44,133 nucleotides of DNA, from the NCBI GenBank assembly GCA_031179495.1, contig JAPSHS010000007.1:1-44133 (forward strand), written 5' to 3'. Both the position numbers and the translations under genes were made by a program. Position 1 is the first letter of the stretch, and each line of letters begins with the position of its first letter. Shown one piece after another: positions 26,873 to 34,862 of this stretch. Under the pieces are notes generated by a model, which was given only the letters and a program-made list of their open reading frames with translations, did not search any database and had not been told where the DNA came from. Source of the stretch: Kocuria sp. (GTDB lineage: Bacteria; Actinomycetota; Actinomycetes; Actinomycetales; Micrococcaceae).

Positions 26873-27511
26873 TCAGTTGACCCGGTAGTAGCCGTCGAGC
26901 TGCATGGCGTTGACGGAGTGGATCTGGGTGCCCTGCGACGGGTTCAGGGCCGAGATCATCTGGCCGCCGCCGATGTAGATGCCCACGTGACCCCCACCGT
27001 TCTGGGAGACGAGGTCACCGGGCTGCGGGGCGGACACGGGGGTGGCCGCGGCGAACTGGGCCCAGGTGGTGCGGGGCAGGTCGATGCCGTGCTGGGCGAA
27101 GACCCACTTGGTGAAGCCGGAGCAGTCCCAGGCGCCGAAGGCGGTGCCGCCGTAGACGTAGGCGCTGCCGATGCCCTGGTGGGCGGTGCCGACGACCCCG
27201 CCGGCGGCGGGGGTGATCGCGGCCGTGGTGGTGGACTGCGGGGTGACGCTCGCGGCGGCGGCGGCCTGCTGCGGGGCGGCCGCCTGCTGCGGGGCGGCGA
27301 CCGGGGCCTGGTAGCCGGACGAGGCGTAGGTGGCCAGCGAGGCGGGGGCCGGGGCCGCGTAGGAGGCCGCGGGGACCTCTGCGTAGGCCTGGGCCGGAGC
27401 GATGGAACCGAGGATCGCGGCGCCGGCGGCGGCGGCGATCGTGGTGTTGCGCACGGCGTTCGAGGTGGTCCCGGCGCGGTGGCGGGCAGTGTTCTGCTTG
27501 AAAAGCGACAT
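26873..27511 (-). CDS. Secreted NlpC/P60 (C40) peptidoglycan endopeptidase
   Basis: 212 aa. A long signal peptide (basic start, then NTTIAAAAGAAILGSIAPAQA) with a probable cleavage after AQA is followed by an Ala/Pro/Gln linker. The C-terminal 110 residues form a classical NlpC/P60 domain: YVYGGTAFGAWDCSGFTKWV holds the catalytic Cys and GGHVGIYIGGGQ the His. It should cleave D-Glu-diaminoacid bonds in peptidoglycan outside the cell. The ATG has GGGAGG at about 9 nt. Its leader is a c-di-AMP riboswitch and a possible MtrA box lies at the promoter, so expression is probably tied to cell-wall growth and turgor signals. Confidence 0.9.
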   Translation of the reverse strand: MSLFKQNTARHRAGTTSNAVRNTTIAAAAGAAILGSIAPAQAYAEVPAASYAAPAPASLATYASSGYQAPVAAPQQAAAPQQAAAAASVTPQSTTTAAITPAAGGVVGTAHQGIGSAYVYGGTAFGAWDCSGFTKWVFAQHGIDLPRTTWAQFAAATPVSAPQPGDLVSQNGGGHVGIYIGGGQMISALNPSQGTQIHSVNAMQLDGYYRVN

Positions 27512-27529
27512 GGGTGAGTTCCTCCCTTT

Positions 27530-27700
27530 GCCTACGAGGTGAGCTGTCGGATTCGGGTGGGAGACACCCGGCCGCAGAGCGCACGCGCTCTGAACGACTT
27601 AACCCCAAGGCCCCGGATCACCGGGACCGAAAATGGTTCCCCCGCTTCTGCCAAGCAGTTTCTGTGCATTGGCCCCGAGCACCGGCAGAATTCGGCGATG
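27530..27700 (-). ncRNA. c-di-AMP riboswitch (ydaO/yuaA type)
   Basis: The minus-strand leader carries the conserved blocks in order: CGGGGGAACCA, GGGGTTAAGTCG, a GCGCGTGCGC hairpin, CCGGGTGTCTCCCACCCG, and the signature 3' segment AATCCGACAGCTCACCTCGTAGGC. It ends about 5 nt before the ribosome binding site of the NlpC/P60 gene. In actinobacteria this class precedes cell-wall hydrolase genes and turns them off when c-di-AMP is high. The 5' boundary is approximate. Confidence 0.88.
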
Positions 27701-27756
27701 TGCTCGAGGGCGCCGATCCGACCAGTGATCAGCACGAAGTGAACAGTACATGACCG

Positions 27757-27772
27757 GTTACGGGAGTGTCAC
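27757..27772. promoter_or_regulatory. Possible MtrA box
   Basis: On the minus strand GTGAC-ACTCCC-GTAAC is a direct repeat with 6-nt spacing, the form I recall for MtrA sites at actinobacterial cell-wall hydrolase genes. It lies upstream of the riboswitch, at or near the promoter. MtrA itself is not in the window. The stretch 27780-28025 beyond it shows no gene or clear structure. Confidence 0.35.
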
Positions 27773-28025
27773 GTTTTGATCACGGCCGATAACAGGTTTG
27801 CATCGCGGATCGGACAGATAGCCACGCATTGTGTCCCGGACACGTATCAGTGGAAGGCGCCGGCAATCTGTGGAGCCAGGTTCCCGGCCCCGGAATCCCG
27901 CCGCTCACCAGGCCTTTCGCGGCGGGTGCGGCCGGGCCGGGCGCACTGGCCGAAAGTGCCTTGTGAAGGTCCCCACAGTCGTGCGCGGCCCCCTCCGTCC
28001 GGGCCCGCGCGGGAGGCGCGGCCGC

Positions 28026-28715
28026 TCAGGAGGCGAGGACGCGGATGGCCGCGGCGGTGCGCACGTCGATCTCCGCCGAGCGGCCCGTGGCCGGCACCTC
28101 GACCCGCACCCGCTGACCGTCCACCCGGGCCCTGACCACGGCTCCGGTGAGCACGCCCACGTCGCTCAGCACGCCCAGGAGGGCCGCGTCGGCCTGGACC
28201 ACCTCCGGCAGCAGGGCCACGGTGTGCGTCCCGTCGGGGACCGTCCGTGCGGCGTCGAGCAGGGACGGGTGCCCCGCCGCCGCGGGCCCCTCCTCGACAC
28301 CCAGCGCGCCCAGGCCCGGGATCGGCGTGCCGTAGGGCGAGTACCGGGGGCTGTGCAGCAGGTCCACCAGCCTCCGCTCGACCTGCTCGCTCATCACGTG
28401 CTCCCACCGGCACGCCTCCTCGTGGACCTGCGCCAGGTCCAGGCCGATGACGTCGGCGAGGAGCCGCTCCGCCAGGCGGTGCTTGCGCATCACCTGCACC
28501 GCCCGCTCGCGGCCCCGTTCGGTGAGGACCAGGGACCGGTCGGAGCCCACCGTCAGCAGGCCGTCGCGCTCCATCCGGGACACCGTCTGCGAGACGGTGG
28601 GACCGGAGTGGTCGAGGCGCTCGACGATCCGCGCCCGCATGGGCGTGATGCCCTCCTCCTCGAGCTCGAGCACGGTGCGCAGGTACATCTCCGTGGTGTC
28701 GATCAGGTCGCTCAT
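28026..28715 (-). CDS. DtxR/IdeR-family metal-dependent repressor
   Basis: 229 aa, the usual DtxR length. The winged helix lies at residues 1-65 ([27 protein letters not shown]). The dimerisation and metal domain follows ([32 protein letters not shown]), holding the Glu/His/Cys ligands of site 1 and 2 (C in EEACRWEH). An SH3-like C-terminal domain begins near 150. It should bind Fe2+ (or Mn2+) and repress uptake genes in metal-replete cells. The ATG 28715 has AAGGA upstream. It stands alone, divergent from serC. Whether it is the iron (IdeR) or manganese (MntR) type is not decidable with certainty; the length and CRWEH motif favour DtxR/IdeR. Confidence 0.9.
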   Translation of the reverse strand: MSDLIDTTEMYLRTVLELEEEGITPMRARIVERLDHSGPTVSQTVSRMERDGLLTVGSDRSLVLTERGRERAVQVMRKHRLAERLLADVIGLDLAQVHEEACRWEHVMSEQVERRLVDLLHSPRYSPYGTPIPGLGALGVEEGPAAAGHPSLLDAARTVPDGTHTVALLPEVVQADAALLGVLSDVGVLTGAVVRARVDGQRVRVEVPATGRSAEIDVRTAAAIRVLAS

Positions 28716-28926
28716 GCCTCAGTCATCCTTCGTCCGGCCGTCCGGACCGGGGGTCCCGCCCGGGCCGGTCCTCCCGCACGAGCTTAGTCCGCACGCCCCG
28801 GCGGCGGAGGGGCCCGCGCCCGGGTGGGGCAGAATGGGCCGGGGCGCCGGTCGCGCCCGCGCCCCTGGGCGGCGCCCGCGACCGCAGCCCGCCGCCAGCC
28901 GCACGTCCGTCACGAGGGAGCGCCCG

Positions 28927-30072
28927 TTGCCCGCACACGTCACCATCCCCCAGCACCTGCTCCCCGCCGATGGCAGGTTCGGCGCGGGCCCCTCGAAGGT
29001 CCGCCCGGAGCAGGTCGACGCCGTGGCCCGGGCCGGGGCGGCCCTGCTGGGCACCTCCCACCGCCAGGAGCCGGTCAAGCAGCTCGTGGGCTCGGTGCGG
29101 GAGGGGCTGGCGCAGTTCCTCGGCCTGCCCCCCGGCTACGAGGTGCTGCTGGGCGTCGGCGGGGCCACCGCGTTCTGGGACGCCGCCGCCTTCGGGCTGG
29201 TCGAGCGCCGGGCCCAGCACCTGACGTTCGGCGAGTTCGGCGCCAAGTTCGCCCAGGTCACGGACGCCGCGCCGTTCCTCGAGGCCTCCTCCGTCGTGCA
29301 GTCCCTGCCGGGCACCCGTCCGGAGCCGCGGGCGGAGGAGGGGGTGGACGTCTACGCATGGCCCCAGAACGAGACGTCCACCGGTGTGGCCGCGCCCGTG
29401 CACCGGCCCGCGGGGATCGGGGAGGACGCGCTCGTGCTCGTCGACGCCACCTCGGCGGCGGGCGGGATGGCGGCGGACCTCTCCGCGACGGACGTGTACT
29501 ACTTCTCCCCGCAGAAGAACCTCGGCTCGGACGGCGGGCTGTGGCTGGGCGCCTTCTCCCCCGCGGCGGTCGAGCGGATCGAGCGGATCGGCGGCTCCGG
29601 ACGCTGGGTCCCCGACTTCCTGAAGCTCACGGCGGCCCTGGAGAACTCGCGCAAGGACCAGACCTACAACACCCCCGCGCTGGCCACGCTGGTGATGCTC
29701 GACGAGCAGCTGCGGTGGCTCAACGGGCAGGGCGGCATGGCATGGGCCGCCGCCCGCACCAAGGAGTCCTCGGACCTGGTGTACGCGTGGGCGGAGGCCT
29801 CGGCCCACGCCGCCCCGTTCGTGCCCCGGCCGGAGGACCGCTCCACCGTCATCACCACGGTGGACTTCGACGGGACCGTGGACGCCGCCGCCGTGGCGGC
29901 GGTGCTGCGCGCCCACGGCGTGGTGGACGTCGAGCCCTACCGCAAGCTGGGGCGCAACCAGCTGCGGATCGCCACGTTCGTCTCGATCGAGCCCGACGAC
30001 GTCGCCCGGCTGCTGCGCTGCATCGACCACGTCGTCGAGCAGCTGCGCGGGACGGGCGGCACCGGGCGCTAG
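28927..30072 (+). CDS. serC: Phosphoserine aminotransferase
   Basis: 381 aa from a TTG start. FGAGPSKVRPEQV near the N-terminus, LGVGGATAFWDAA, VDATSAAGG and the PLP lysine K197 in YYFSPQKNLGSDGG mark the actinobacterial SerC family. It transfers an amino group from glutamate to 3-phosphohydroxypyruvate in serine biosynthesis (and to 3-hydroxy-2-oxo-4-phosphooxybutanoate for pyridoxal phosphate). TTG 28927 is chosen because GAGGGAG precedes it at about 6 nt and the family begins here; no in-frame ATG is near. The last 4 bp overlap the convergent MFS gene. Confidence 0.92.
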   Translation: MPAHVTIPQHLLPADGRFGAGPSKVRPEQVDAVARAGAALLGTSHRQEPVKQLVGSVREGLAQFLGLPPGYEVLLGVGGATAFWDAAAFGLVERRAQHLTFGEFGAKFAQVTDAAPFLEASSVVQSLPGTRPEPRAEEGVDVYAWPQNETSTGVAAPVHRPAGIGEDALVLVDATSAAGGMAADLSATDVYYFSPQKNLGSDGGLWLGAFSPAAVERIERIGGSGRWVPDFLKLTAALENSRKDQTYNTPALATLVMLDEQLRWLNGQGGMAWAAARTKESSDLVYAWAEASAHAAPFVPRPEDRSTVITTVDFDGTVDAAAVAAVLRAHGVVDVEPYRKLGRNQLRIATFVSIEPDDVARLLRCIDHVVEQLRGTGGTGR

Positions 30073-31304
30073 CGGGGGGCCTCCGGGGCGGGCTCCTGCG
30101 TCCCGGGGCCCTGCGCGCGCAGCCGCAGCCAGAACACGGCGCCGACCAGGGCCCCGCCGAGCCCCGCCGCCACGGCGGCGCCCATGCCCCACCGCGGCCC
30201 GAGGGCGTCCGTGATCCAGCCGACCACGGGCGCCCCGACGGGCGTGCCGCCCATGAAGATCGCCATGTAGAGGCTCATCACGCGGCCGCGCATCACCGGC
30301 GAGGTGGTCGACTGCACGTAGGCGCTGGCGGTGGTCATGATCGTCAGCGAGGACAGCCCGCACGGGACCAGCCACACCGCGAACACCGGCAGGGTGGGCG
30401 CTGTGGCCGCCCCCAGGCAGCTCAGCGCGAAGACGGCGCTGCCGCCGTAGACGTAGCGCAGCCGGGCCCTGCGCCGTCTGGCCGAGAGGAGGGCGCCCGC
30501 CACCGTGCCCACCGCGAGGATGGAGTTGAGCGCCCCGAAGGTCTCGGAGCCGCGGCCGAACTCGGGGCCGGCCATGGCCGCCAGGAACACGGCGAAGTTC
30601 AGCCCGAAGGTGCCGATGAGGAAGATGGTGACCAGCACCGCCACGATGTCGGGGCGGCTGCCGACGTAGGCGAGGCCCTCCCGGATCTGACCGCGCCCCC
30701 GCCCGGAGCGCGGCATCCCGCGCAGCTCCTCGGTGCGGATCGCGAGGATCGCGGCGAGCATGGCGCCGAAGGTGAGCGTGTTGAGCAGGAACACCCAGCC
30801 GGACCCGATCGAGGCCACGAGCACGCCGGCCGCGGCGGGGCCGATCATCCGGGCCGCGTTGAACGAGGTCGAGTTCAGCGCCACGGCGTTGGAGAGGTAG
30901 TCGTCGTCGACCATCTCGGAGACGAAGGTCTGGCGCACGGGCGCGTCGAGGGTCGAGGCGACGCCGAGGGCCAGCGCGAAGGCGTAGACGAGCCCCAGGC
31001 CTGCCACGCCGGAGAGCACGGCCACGCCCAGGCCCGCCGCGAGCGCGGCCATGGCCGTCTGCGTCCACAGCAGCAGGCGCCGCCGGTCCATCCGGTCGGC
31101 GAGCACCCCCGCCCAGGGCGCCAGGAAGAGCTGGGGCAGGAACTGCAGGGCGGTCACCACGCCCATGGCGGTGGCGTCGTGGTCCGAGAGCTCGTCGAAG
31201 ACCAGCCACGACTGGGCCGTGCGCTGCATCCACGTGCCGATGTTGGACACGAGGGCGCCCAGGAACCAGACGCGGTAGTTGCGGAACCGGAACGAGCGGA
31301 ACAT
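30069..31304 (-). CDS. MFS transporter (EntS-like/MFS_3)
   Basis: 411 aa with 12 TM helices. The start MFRSFRFRNYRVWFLGALVSNIGTWMQRTAQ is typical of the MFS_3/EntS group of exporters; DRMDRRRLLLWTQ is the loop 2-3 motif and LDAPVRQTFVSEMV the conserved TM4-5 block. The transported compound is unknown; siderophores and macrolides are exported by relatives. ATG 31304 is chosen for its fit to family starts; an earlier non-ATG start near 31360, coupled to the DUF3027 stop, cannot be excluded. It follows DUF3027 on the same strand, so the three minus-strand genes from 32357 may be one operon. Confidence 0.88.
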   Translation of the reverse strand: MFRSFRFRNYRVWFLGALVSNIGTWMQRTAQSWLVFDELSDHDATAMGVVTALQFLPQLFLAPWAGVLADRMDRRRLLLWTQTAMAALAAGLGVAVLSGVAGLGLVYAFALALGVASTLDAPVRQTFVSEMVDDDYLSNAVALNSTSFNAARMIGPAAAGVLVASIGSGWVFLLNTLTFGAMLAAILAIRTEELRGMPRSGRGRGQIREGLAYVGSRPDIVAVLVTIFLIGTFGLNFAVFLAAMAGPEFGRGSETFGALNSILAVGTVAGALLSARRRRARLRYVYGGSAVFALSCLGAATAPTLPVFAVWLVPCGLSSLTIMTTASAYVQSTTSPVMRGRVMSLYMAIFMGGTPVGAPVVGWITDALGPRWGMGAAVAAGLGGALVGAVFWLRLRAQGPGTQEPAPEAPR

Positions 31305-31357
31305 GCCGCGGGCGGGCTCCGGCGGGCCCGCGGCCGCGGTGCTCCCCCGCGGGGCGC

Positions 31358-31906
31358 TCAGGACCGTTCGCCGCCCGGCGACGGCGCGGTGCCGCCCTCG
31401 GCGGCGGGCGGCGTGCCGTGCCGCGTGCCGGTTGCCGGCTCCCCGGATGCGGGCCCCGTGGTGTCCTCGGCCGCGGCCGCGGCGTCCTCCTCGGCGCGCT
31501 CCTGCTCCTCCTGGGCCTTCTCCTCGGGGCTCACGCGCTGGGACCAGGGCACCCACTCGGGTGCCAGCAGGGCGTCCTCCCCGGGCAGCAGACCGACCTC
31601 GCAGACGGTCACCGCCTTGCTGCGCGGGGCCCGGGCGAGGCTCGCGAACCAGTTCCAGCCGCGGTAGCCGGGCAGGGTGCACTCGAAGAGGTGGACGACC
31701 AGCCGGTCCTCCTCGACCGTCACGCGGTGCCCGCGACCGATCTGCCCGGGCTCCGCGATCTGCTCCACCCCGGCACGGGCGGTCGCGACGTCGGCCACGA
31801 GCAGGGCGTCCTGCTTGGGTGCCCGGCGGCGGGGCGTCCGCGCCGGGGACTGGGGTGCTGCGGGCGCCTCGTCGGCGGGCGCGTCCTGGACGGTCTCCTC
31901 GGTCAC
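31358..31906 (-). CDS. DUF3027 protein
   Basis: 182 aa from GTG 31906, with GAGGGAG at about 7 nt. The core APKQDALLVADVATARAGVEQIAEPGQIG followed by HLFECTLPGYRGWNWFASLARAPRSKAVTVCEVGLLPGEDALLAPEWVPW is the DUF3027 signature found across actinobacteria. The last 60 residues are acidic and low-complexity (EEKAQEEQERAEEDAAAAAED). No enzymatic function is known to me. In this group the gene regularly neighbours the cold-shock protein gene, as here (67 bp apart), so a shared role in RNA or nucleic-acid handling is a guess. Confidence 0.88.
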   Translation of the reverse strand: MTEETVQDAPADEAPAAPQSPARTPRRRAPKQDALLVADVATARAGVEQIAEPGQIGRGHRVTVEEDRLVVHLFECTLPGYRGWNWFASLARAPRSKAVTVCEVGLLPGEDALLAPEWVPWSQRVSPEEKAQEEQERAEEDAAAAAEDTTGPASGEPATGTRHGTPPAAEGGTAPSPGGERS

Positions 31907-31973
31907 TGCTGGTCTCCCTCGTGGTGGGTGCTCGAAGTCGGGGCCGGGGGCGGGGGCCCCCGGCCCGGTGGGC

Positions 31974-32357
31974 TCAGACGTCCAGGTTGTCGGCCACGGT
32001 GCGCAGGATGGCGGCGATCTTGCGGCCGTGCGCGGAGTCCGGGTAGCGGCCCCGGTGCAGCCCGTCGGACATCTCGTCCAGGAGCTTGATGAGGTCCTCG
32101 GTGATGACGGCCATCTCCTCGGCGGGCTTGCGGACGTTCTTCGCGATCGACGGGGCCCGGTCCAGGATCCGCGCGGACAGCGCCTGCGCGCCGCGCCGCC
32201 CCTGGGCCACCCCGAACTCCATCCGGGTCCCCGGCTTCACCGTGGTGGCGCCGGCGGGCAGCGCCGAGGAGGGCAGGAACACCTCCTGGCCGTCGTCGGT
32301 CGCCAGGAAGCCGAAGCCCTTCTTGGAATCGAACCACTTCACCTTGCCGGTGGGCAC
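31974..32357 (-). CDS. Cold-shock-domain protein with C-terminal extension
   Basis: 127 aa from GTG 32357 (GAGGGAG at 6 nt). Residues 1-65 are a cold-shock domain: PTGKVKWFDSKKGFGFL carries RNP1-type residues and DDGQEVFLPSSAL stands where RNP2 (VFVH) is normally found, with Leu-Pro-Ser replacing the His. The remaining 60 residues (EEMAVITEDLIKLLDEMSDGLHRGRY ... IAAILRTVADNLDV) form a helical extension conserved in actinobacterial homologues. It probably binds single-stranded nucleic acid. Most CspA proteins are 67-70 aa, so this is almost twice as long. Confidence 0.88.
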   Translation of the reverse strand: MPTGKVKWFDSKKGFGFLATDDGQEVFLPSSALPAGATTVKPGTRMEFGVAQGRRGAQALSARILDRAPSIAKNVRKPAEEMAVITEDLIKLLDEMSDGLHRGRYPDSAHGRKIAAILRTVADNLDV

Positions 32358-32510
32358 GCTGTCTCCCTCGTCGTCGTCCTCGTGGAAGGGCGGCCCCGCC
32401 GTCCGTGCTGCCGGGCCACCCTGTGGAACCTCCCATTCTAGCCCCGCTCCGGGGCGGGGCCGGCCGCCCCGGCGGACGTCGGCGCGGCCACGGCGGGGCC
32501 CCGGGCTTGG

Positions 32511-32516
32511 TACTTT
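32511..32516 (+). promoter_or_regulatory. -10 box of a probable leaderless transcript
   Basis: TACTTT ends 6 bp before the ATG at 32523 and fits TAnnnT. No ribosome binding site is present. Confidence 0.35.
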
Positions 32517-32522
32517 GGACCC

Positions 32523-32780
32523 ATGCCTGCCCTCGACGACCGTGCCGCCACGCCCGCGGACCGCCCCGCCCGCCGCCCCGGGTTCGACGTCCTCGGCGCC
32601 GCCGCGGTCGGGCTGGGCCTGGTCTGCGCGGTCTGCCTCGCGCTGCTGCTGGTGCTGAAGGCGCTCGGCGTGGATCCCTGGGACGGGCTGACGGCCGTCC
32701 CGTGGTTCCTCTTCCCCGTGGCCTTCCTGCTGTTCTGCGCCAGCCTGGTGCGCTCCGTGCTGCGCCGGCGCCGGGCCTGA
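32523..32780 (+). CDS. Small membrane protein with two TM helices
   Basis: 85 aa. A 22-residue cytoplasmic N-terminus (PALDDRAATPADRPARRPGF) precedes TM helices at about 24-46 and 58-78, then an RRRRA tail. No family recognised. It lies 3 bp before the helicase-associated gene on the same strand and is probably the first gene of that operon. A TACTTT box 6 bp upstream suggests a leaderless message. Confidence 0.65.
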   Translation: MPALDDRAATPADRPARRPGFDVLGAAAVGLGLVCAVCLALLLVLKALGVDPWDGLTAVPWFLFPVAFLLFCASLVRSVLRRRRA

Positions 32781-32783
32781 CCC

Positions 32784-34862
32784 GTGGTCCCGGACGGTCT
32801 GCTCCGGGATCTCGCGGCCCGCTCCCCCGACGAGCTGGCCGCGCTGCTCGCCGCGCGGCCCGACGCCGTGCGCCCGGGCACGGCGACGACCGACGAGCTC
32901 GCGGAGGCCCTCCTCTCCAGGGCCGGGCTGCGCCGCGCCCTGGACGAGCTCTCCCGCCCCGAGCTGGACGCCCTCGAGCGGTCCGTGGTCCTCGGTCCGC
33001 CGGACGGGCCCGCCGGACGCCTGCTGGCCGGCCCGCCCTGGGACCGGCTGCACCGCCTGGCCCTGGTCCACCGGGACGGGGACGTGCTGCGCCTGGTGCC
33101 CGGGCTGACGGAGGCACTGGGCCGGTACCCGGCCGGCCTGGGCCGCCCCCGGCCGGTGCTCGAGGCCCTCGCCGCAGGTCTGCGGGGCCCGGGCCCCACG
33201 GACCCGGGCGGCGCGGCGGCTCCCCCCGCGCCCGAGGCTCTCGCGCAGTGGCCCGCGCCGGTGCGGGAGGTGCTCGAACGGTTCCGGTCCCGGCCCGTGG
33301 GGCACCTGCCGGATGCGCTGCGCCGCCCCGACCCGGAGGCCGACCCCGCCGCCCGGCCCGTCGACTGGCTCCTGGCCCGCGGCGTGCTGCTGCCCGTGGA
33401 CTCCCGCCACGTCGAGCTGCCCCGGGAGATCGGCCTGGCCCTGCACGGGGGCGACCCCTGGGCCCGTGCGCGGGAGGCGCCCCGGCCGCCGGCCACGCGG
33501 GTTCCCGACCGGCTGCGGGACAACGCCGCCGCGGCCGCGGTCGAGCAGCTGCTGCGCCGGCTCGCCGCGCTGCGCGCCGAGCTGCGGGCGCGCCCCCTGA
33601 GCACGCTGCGCGCCGGTGGGATCGGCGTGCGCGAGCTGCGCCGGCTGCGCGGCGCACTGGCCCTGGAGCACCCGGAGCTCGTCCGCCTCCTCGGCCTGGC
33701 CGAGCTGGCCGGGCTCGTGCTGCTCGACCCGGACACGTCCGCGTGGCGCCCGGCACCGGCGCCGTTCGAGGACGCGGACCGGGCCGGGCAGTGGCTGCAC
33801 GTGGTGCGGTCGTGGCTGGCCTCCGACGTCGTGCCCTCCGCGGTCGGGCTGCCCCTGGCGGACGGCTCGGTCGTGGGCGTCCTCACCCGCGGCGCGCACG
33901 CCCCGGAGGCACCGCCGGTGCGCCGGGCGCTGCTGCGGGCCCACGCCGTGCTCGCCGAGCGCGCACCGGGCGGGCACGGCCCGGGGGACGTCCTGGCGCT
34001 CGCCCGGTGGCACCGCCCACGCCTGGCCCGGTCCCTCGACCGCTGGGGGCCCGGCATGCTGACGGAGGCGGCCGAGCTCGGGCTCGTGGGCGCCGACGCC
34101 CTCACCCCGCCGGGCCGGGAGCTCGCCGCGGGCCGGGTCGAGGAGGCCGCCCGGGCGGTGGCCGGGTGGCTGCCCGCGCCCTCGCGGACGGTGCTGCTGC
34201 AGGGCGACCTCACCGCCACGGCCACCGGCTACCTCGCTCCGGCCGTCGCCCGCGCCCTGGGCGAGCTCGCGGACGAGGAGGGGCACGGGCCGGCGGCCCG
34301 GCACCGCTTCACCGAGCGCTCCCTGCACCGGGCCCTCGACGCCGGCTGGGACCCGGCGTCGATCCTGGCGTGGCTGGCCGAGCACAGCCGCGCCCCGGTG
34401 CCGCAGGCCCTGGCCTACCTGGTCGAGGAGGCCGGCCGGGACCACGGCCGGATCCGGATCACCCGGGCCGACTGGGTGCTCACGGGCGAGGAGGACCTGC
34501 TCGAGGCGCTCGCCCGGTCCCCGCGGCTGGCCGGGCACCCGGTTCGCCGGCCCGCCCCGGGGGTGCTCGTGGTCGCCGGGGCGCAGGATCCGGCCGGCCG
34601 GCGCCGGGGCGCCGGGGCGCTCGACGCAGCGCTCGACGAGCTCGTGGCCGCCGTCCGGGCCGCGGGCACGGAACCCGCGGTGGACCCCGGACGACCGGAG
34701 CCCCCGCCGCGGACCGGCGAGGCCGACCCGATCCGGCTCCTGGAGGTCCCCGCCCCGCGCCACCGCGCCCCGTCCCCCGAGGAGGTCGAGGACCTGCTGG
34801 TCCGCCTCACCGCCCCGCCCGACCGCACCGACCCCGCAGGAGACCGCGCATGGGACCACTGA
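32784..34862 (+). CDS. Helicase-associated domain protein (XPB/Ssl2-like, Helicase_C_3)
   Basis: 692 aa from GTG 32784, 3 bp after the previous stop. The N-terminal half is Leu/Ala/Arg-rich helical repeats (LLRDLAARSPDELAALLAAR). The C-terminal third is the Helicase_C_3 domain, with VLLQGDLTATATGYLAPAVA, FTERSLHRALDAGWDPASIL and RGAGALDAALDELVAAVRA. In actinobacteria this protein type is encoded directly before an XPB helicase, and here the genes overlap by 13 bp, implying coupled translation and a complex. It has no Walker motifs of its own. Expected role: partner or loader of the helicase in DNA repair or transcription-coupled work, by inference. Confidence 0.85.
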   Translation: MVPDGLLRDLAARSPDELAALLAARPDAVRPGTATTDELAEALLSRAGLRRALDELSRPELDALERSVVLGPPDGPAGRLLAGPPWDRLHRLALVHRDGDVLRLVPGLTEALGRYPAGLGRPRPVLEALAAGLRGPGPTDPGGAAAPPAPEALAQWPAPVREVLERFRSRPVGHLPDALRRPDPEADPAARPVDWLLARGVLLPVDSRHVELPREIGLALHGGDPWARAREAPRPPATRVPDRLRDNAAAAAVEQLLRRLAALRAELRARPLSTLRAGGIGVRELRRLRGALALEHPELVRLLGLAELAGLVLLDPDTSAWRPAPAPFEDADRAGQWLHVVRSWLASDVVPSAVGLPLADGSVVGVLTRGAHAPEAPPVRRALLRAHAVLAERAPGGHGPGDVLALARWHRPRLARSLDRWGPGMLTEAAELGLVGADALTPPGRELAAGRVEEAARAVAGWLPAPSRTVLLQGDLTATATGYLAPAVARALGELADEEGHGPAARHRFTERSLHRALDAGWDPASILAWLAEHSRAPVPQALAYLVEEAGRDHGRIRITRADWVLTGEEDLLEALARSPRLAGHPVRRPAPGVLVVAGAQDPAGRRRGAGALDAALDELVAAVRAAGTEPAVDPGRPEPPPRTGEADPIRLLEVPAPRHRAPSPEEVEDLLVRLTAPPDRTDPAGDRAWDH

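Noticed and set aside
27773..28025. Possible terminator of the DtxR gene in the GC-rich block near 27980-28020
   Set aside because: Only short, mismatched pairings are possible; not strong enough to list.
28824..31667. Long plus-strand frame over serC and the MFS gene
   Set aside because: It is a shadow frame rich in Arg/Gly; serC in another frame has all family motifs.
32405..34849. Upstream extension of the XPB helicase frame
   Set aside because: It is out of frame with the helicase-associated gene; XPB has a good SD and start at 34850.
31974..34859. 961-codon minus-strand frame ending in the cold-shock protein
   Set aside because: Only the last 127 codons are cold-shock-like; the rest is antisense to the helicase-associated gene.
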